A DNA stretch of 64,000 bases from Euleptes europaea (taxonomy: Eukaryota > Chordata > Lepidosauria > Squamata > Sphaerodactylidae). This document shows, piece after piece, positions 59,422 to 64,000 of the stretch. Numbering within the stretch: position 1 is the stretch's first letter; every line of letters starts with the position of its first letter. The translations under genes were made by a program, and so were the position numbers. Below the pieces are notes generated by a model. The model ran no database searches. It worked only from the letters and a program-made list of their open reading frames with translations, and was not told the DNA's origin. The DNA lies in NCBI RefSeq assembly GCF_029931775.1, contig NC_079320.1:39672510-39736509 (forward strand). Reading direction: 5' to 3'.

Positions 59422-59620
59422 GGCTTCTTTATTCTGAGTAAGCCACTGGTCCACATAACCCAGTACTCTCTACTCAGACTAGCAGTAGCTCTCAAGGGTC
59501 TCGGGCAGAGAAAGGTCATTCTCAAAACGTGTTACCTGAAATCTTGTAATTGGAGATGCAGCTGATTGAATTGGACCATTTTTCATGGAAAGTGTGTGCT
59601 TGACCACCGAGTAATTGTAT
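59422..59620 (-). repeat. tRNA-derived SINE, second family, degraded
   Basis: It shows the same blocks as 4017-4262 (GCCACTGGTCCA, CTCTACTCAGACTAGCAG, CTCAAGGGTCTCGGGCAGAG). The tRNA-like head is strongly eroded. Confidence 0.65.
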
Positions 59621-60004
59621 AGATAGATGCTTTGAATACATGGGGGAGGGTGTTTCTTCCCTATCATCCTGATCATCTGTGGCACAAGACAATTTAAGAC
59701 CACACTGTCTTTTGTTAATATGCAAATGCTTCCTTGAAAATATGGTTCTTACCAGACAGATGCTGAATTCATTTAATCTAACCCCACTCTTCCATGTCCT
59801 GAATTAGCTTCTCCCTAGATCAAACCCTAATCACTGTCACACTCTCATAGGAAAGAGAAGTATCTACAGGCCATTTATACAAATATTTTGCTGGTTTCAG
59901 AATTGAGCAAGAATATAACCAACCACCACTAAAAGCCACATGTAAATTTATCCCTGTATGTTTTCCTTAAGCATTAGATTTCCACTTTCAAAGTACAACT
60001 AAAC

Positions 60005-60218
60005 TGTGTGTGTGTGTAAAGTGCCGTCAAGTCACAGCCGACTTATGGCGACCCCTCTTTGGGGTTTTCATGGCAAGAGACTAACAGAAGTGGTTCGCCA
60101 GTGCCTTCCTCCGCACAGCAACCCTGGACATCCTTGGTGGTCTCCCATCCAAATACTAACCAGGGCTGACCCTGCTTAGCTTCTGAGATCTGACTAGCCT
60201 GGGCCATCCAGGTCAGGG
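60005..60218 (-). repeat. 5S-rRNA-derived SINE
   Basis: The plus strand reads AAAGTGCCGTCAAGTCACAG (tail) and GCCTTCCTCCGCACAGCAAC. The inverted 5S promoter CTGCTTAGCTTCTGAGATCT follows, ending CTGGGCCATCC. Confidence 0.88.
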
Positions 60219-61864
60219 CACAACTAAACTAGCATAGCTTTAATAAAGGCAGGCCTACAGCTGTCTATGTCTTAATGCAATAATATCTGTATTAATTGGC
60301 CCTTGACTGGCTTCTCAGAAAGGGTGGGTTTTTGTTGTTGTTGTCAGTTTTTAATTATTCAAAAGGCCTTTTGCCTGCATTTTCATGCCTTTCTTAATTG
60401 CTACTTCCGAAGGAAGATGTATTATTCTTAGGCTGTTTTATGCACATGTGAAAAATATTATAGATTCCCTTCTTCCTGAAAGTTCCATGATGACTGACCA
60501 GACACAAAGCACCTCTCAGTTTTAGACTCGCTAAGGTATTAATTGGGAATAAAATGTACCGAGCTGGGGAGTTAAACTCCTATCTGAAATAATGACTCAC
60601 CACTGTTAGAACAGCATCAGGTCTACAAATCATAGCGCCAAGCTACAGTGGACCTAGGAAACCAGCAAGCATCACAGTGTAGCCTAATTTTATTCAGACA
60701 GAAATTCCTATGCCACAGGCTATGGAACAATGCTGTATGGGCAAAACACATAAATGAGCAGAGAAAGAGCATAGGAAAGGTAGGTGGAGCTTGGAATGGC
60801 TCATTCATCATCCTAAAGGCATTTCAAAAGCTGTAAGGTAGTCTAACATCTACACATGCCTGTTACAAAGGGACTGCAACTGATCGGCAGCACGGTAGAA
60901 CGGATTTGGCCTATGTGCCTCATACAGAGGGTGGATGTAGTACATCAGTGTTAGCCACTATGACAGCTGTGACAGCAGCACATTCCTTAAAGGTGAAGAT
61001 GCCAGTCCTAGAAAACCCAAGGGTAAAATCTGCCAATATTTCCAACGGATTATGAAATTAGCAATTTTCACTATTGGAAAAATTTAACAGGAAGCCAGTG
61101 ACACTCTCTAGACTGTGGAATTAACACTACTAGGAAATTCTGAAACTCTTTGTCCTAATTTTTCCTTAATTTGTACTCAATTACAATTTAACAGTAGAAA
61201 GGGTATGAGCTTTAAAAATGTTATATATATCTCGCACAGAAGGGAAGAATTGCATAAGCTTTTATAGAATAACAAGGGAGGCAAGACATCAACATGATAT
61301 GTCCTTAAGATATTCTTGAATAAACACAACCCTCTCCTCCCCCTTTCTGTTCTCTTTGGAGACTCAGACTCCAAATGTTTTCCCTGTGATTTTGAATGCC
61401 TCCTGTGAAACAGACAAAGAAGATCACAAGAGGCTTGTGGCAACAAAAATGGAGAAAGAATAAGCCTTCAGAAGGCAATGACACCTGAATAAATAATCCT
61501 ACACGTGGTCCCTACTGACCCAATCACTGCATGGTTTAGAGCCTTTTGTTTCTGCATTGCACGGTGGTTTCAAAACTTTTTATTTATCTAAAAGTTTTAA
61601 ATGCAAAGGTAAAAGTGTCATGCAAAAGCCAAAAGACCTAAACAAGCGCAATGATTGGGGTTTGGGGGAGGGGCTTTTAAATTATTTTTAGTGAGGAAAA
61701 GTATCACAGAATATATAGAAGGCAATTACATTGATAATCAGATCATATTACAAAAGGCAAGCAATGTGAACAGAAAATCAATTGCCATAAAAGTATATTC
61801 TGAGAATTTAAGGAACGGATAAATTGGGGAAACATAAAGGAATGGGGAAGTGAAATAAGGAAAG

Positions 61865-61968
<104 letters not shown>

Positions 61969-63359
61969 AGAACCATTTCTAGACCACTTTTGTCCTAACA
62001 CTGAATTTAAGGTAGCTTACAAGAAACCAGTGGTATAAAATATCAATAAAATACAGCAATCCATTATTACTACCATTTGGAGAGCAACACTAATTAGGCC
62101 AGCAACATAAAGATAGCCAATCTGACAAAACAAACACTGCCCTCTGCCAACAAAGCTGTGTCCTCAAAGCCAACAAACTGAAGATATTTCACCCGGCACC
62201 TAAAAGACTATAGAGATGTACCAGATGGATTTCTCTTTAGAAGGATTTCCACAAATGGGAGCATGTGACCACAGAAATCACACACACACACACACACACC
62301 CGCCAGAGGCTAGCACCTAATCTCAGGCTTGGTCTATACATGCAACAGAATCTGGCAGCAATGAGGCATCAGAGTGCTGATGTGGTGGGTCAAATTGCAC
62401 CACTTCAGAATGCAGGAGAGGGATTGCATTTTTTAAAATTCCCCATCCTTAATAATTCCTTGCAAGTGAAAAATAGCACACCATGTTCCTAGGCTTGGAA
62501 CATTTCTCCCTCATGCGCTAATTAAAAAGCTACAGTTGGAAGCGCCACAGAACACCGCAGGTCATTCAACCACCTCAGAATCCCGCCAGTTCATTGTTCT
62601 GCATGTGCAGACCAGGCCTTAGAAGGCAGGCACCTCTGATGACAACCTCGGCTGGTGGGCAGGTTTGTACAGGAAGAGGCATTCTTTCAGGTGCCCTGAT
62701 AGCAGATTGTTGTGGGTCCTGGAAGGGATGTCATGTTGTTTTAGGAAGTGCTGAATTCCTAGAGTGATGTGACTTCACTTCCAATTTTCCTGGCAGTAGC
62801 ATCATGACACCTGTGATACCAGTGCTCCAGCAAGTTCTCGCCTTCCAAGTTCCTAGTGGTTACCAGGTATGGCCTGGCAACACTATCTGGAAGCCAGTTT
62901 TGTTTAAACACCAAAGTGATTTTTATATTTACAGCTCTACTTGCAGACAGATCATTACCAATTTCATCACACAAAATGGAACCAATGGTATGTAAGGTAT
63001 CTCCAGGGATCCTTGAGCTAATGGGTAAATTTTTAAAACCAAGTGAAAATATAGCCTAAACGCTTACAGAACGATTGCATAGCCTGTAAACTTCGCAACC
63101 TGTTGTCTTCCCACCTTATTCCAATCTATTTTACTGCAGATAAGGAAATGAGATAGCTGAGCAACTTCAAAATGCAATTACTTTCAATATAATTACAGAA
63201 TAATGGACATTAGATCTCCAGATAGGCTATAACAAAAAATAAAACTTATTTGTTTAAAATATTTGATGCTGCTTTTCTGACAAACACCCAAAGTAGTTTC
63301 CAGATAAAGATAAAATATGCTTCTTAAATGCCAATATATCATTAGCATAAGATTATTTC

Positions 63360-64000
63360 ATGCATATTTAGATCCCTTCCAGTCTAGTTTCAGGCCTGGT
63401 TATAGGACTGAAACAACCTTGGTTGCTCTGGTGGATGACTTGCTGTGGGAAATGGACAGAAAGACTCTGTTGATTCTCCTGGACCTCTCAGTGGCTTTTG
63501 ATACCATCGATCATGGTATCTTTCTGAAATGCCTATCTGCACTGGGATTGAAAGGCGCAGTTCTGCGGTGGTTCCAGTCCTACCTAGAGGGCAGGTTTCA
63601 GAAGACGGTGCTGGGGGACTGCTGTTCAGCCCTTGAACTTTGGCCTATGGGATCCCAAAAGGTTCCATTTTGTTGCCTATGCTGGTTAACATCTACATGA
63701 AACTGCTGGGTGAGGTCATCTGGAGATTTGGGATGAGTTATCACCAATGTGCAGATGGTACTCAAGTCAGCTCTATCTCACACTTCCAGCAGATCCCAGG
63801 GAGGCAGTTTTAGAGTGGATGTGGGCAAATAAACTGAATCTACTAGTGCTTCTGGTGGGCAGAAGGTCTGATCCAGGATTTAAGGTGTTGCCCGTTCTGG
63901 ATGGGGTTGCACTCCCCTTGAAGGAACAGGGCCACAGTCTGGGGGTGCACTTGGACCCAGACCTACTGCAGGATAAGTAGGTGGCAGCTGTGGCCAAGAG
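63360..64000 (+). repeat. L2/CR1-type LINE reverse transcriptase fragment (runs off the window)
   Basis: The frame reads DPFQSSFRPGYRTETTLVAL and then LLILLDLSVAFDTIDHGIFL, the conserved RT blocks of squamate L2-type LINEs. SYLEGRFQKTVLGD follows. After about 63640 the homology continues in another frame (NIYMKLLGEVIWRFGMSYHQ). There the catalytic YADD is CADG, a second shift leads to LPLKEQGHSLGVHLDPDL, and the LNPDKTEV-like stretch between ANKL and LLVGRRSD is missing. The copy is dead and old. Confidence 0.88.

Overview
The window is vertebrate nuclear DNA, most likely from a lizard or another squamate reptile. Two host genes with GT-AG introns and amniote gene structure are present. The background is typical of squamates: 5S-rRNA-derived SINEs with BovB-type tails, tRNA-derived SINEs, a BovB (RTE) 3' end, an L2/CR1-type reverse transcriptase, and short hAT elements with clean 8-bp target duplications. 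The family and order calls rest on recognition by eye; no database was searched.

Layout. 1-760 is an unusual array of unclassified repeats (direct and inverted modules) just upstream of the first gene. 851-12172 (+) is MGST2, complete in five coding exons (58, 100, 71, 82 and 133 nt) and 147 residues, a MAPEG-family glutathione/leukotriene C4 synthase. 12173-15730 is mostly intergenic. 15731-30616 (-) is the 3' part of MAML3: the last three coding exons (237, 91 and 986 nt) plus a probable 3' UTR. 30617-64000 is the start of a large MAML3 intron. The exons encoding the N-terminal Notch/CSL-binding region lie beyond the right edge. MGST2 and MAML3 are convergent, as in human 4q31.1, and this order supports calling the paralogue MAML3 rather than MAML1 or MAML2.

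The two genes do not act in one pathway: MGST2 is a membrane enzyme of eicosanoid and glutathione chemistry, and MAML3 is a nuclear Notch coactivator. Most of what remains is transposable-element archaeology. At least seven copies of a roughly 200-bp palindromic hAT-type MITE are present, five with recognisable 8-bp target duplications. There are two nested insertions, three copies of a foldback element, six 5S-SINEs, two tRNA-SINE families, LINE 3' ends and a (TA)n tract of about 98 bp.

I found no CRISPR array, operon, integrated virus or retrovirus copy that I could support, and no convincing novel multi-gene system. The best candidates for something undescribed are the inverted module array near MGST2 with its related copy inside MAML3, and a roughly 108-nt hairpin in a MAML3 intron.
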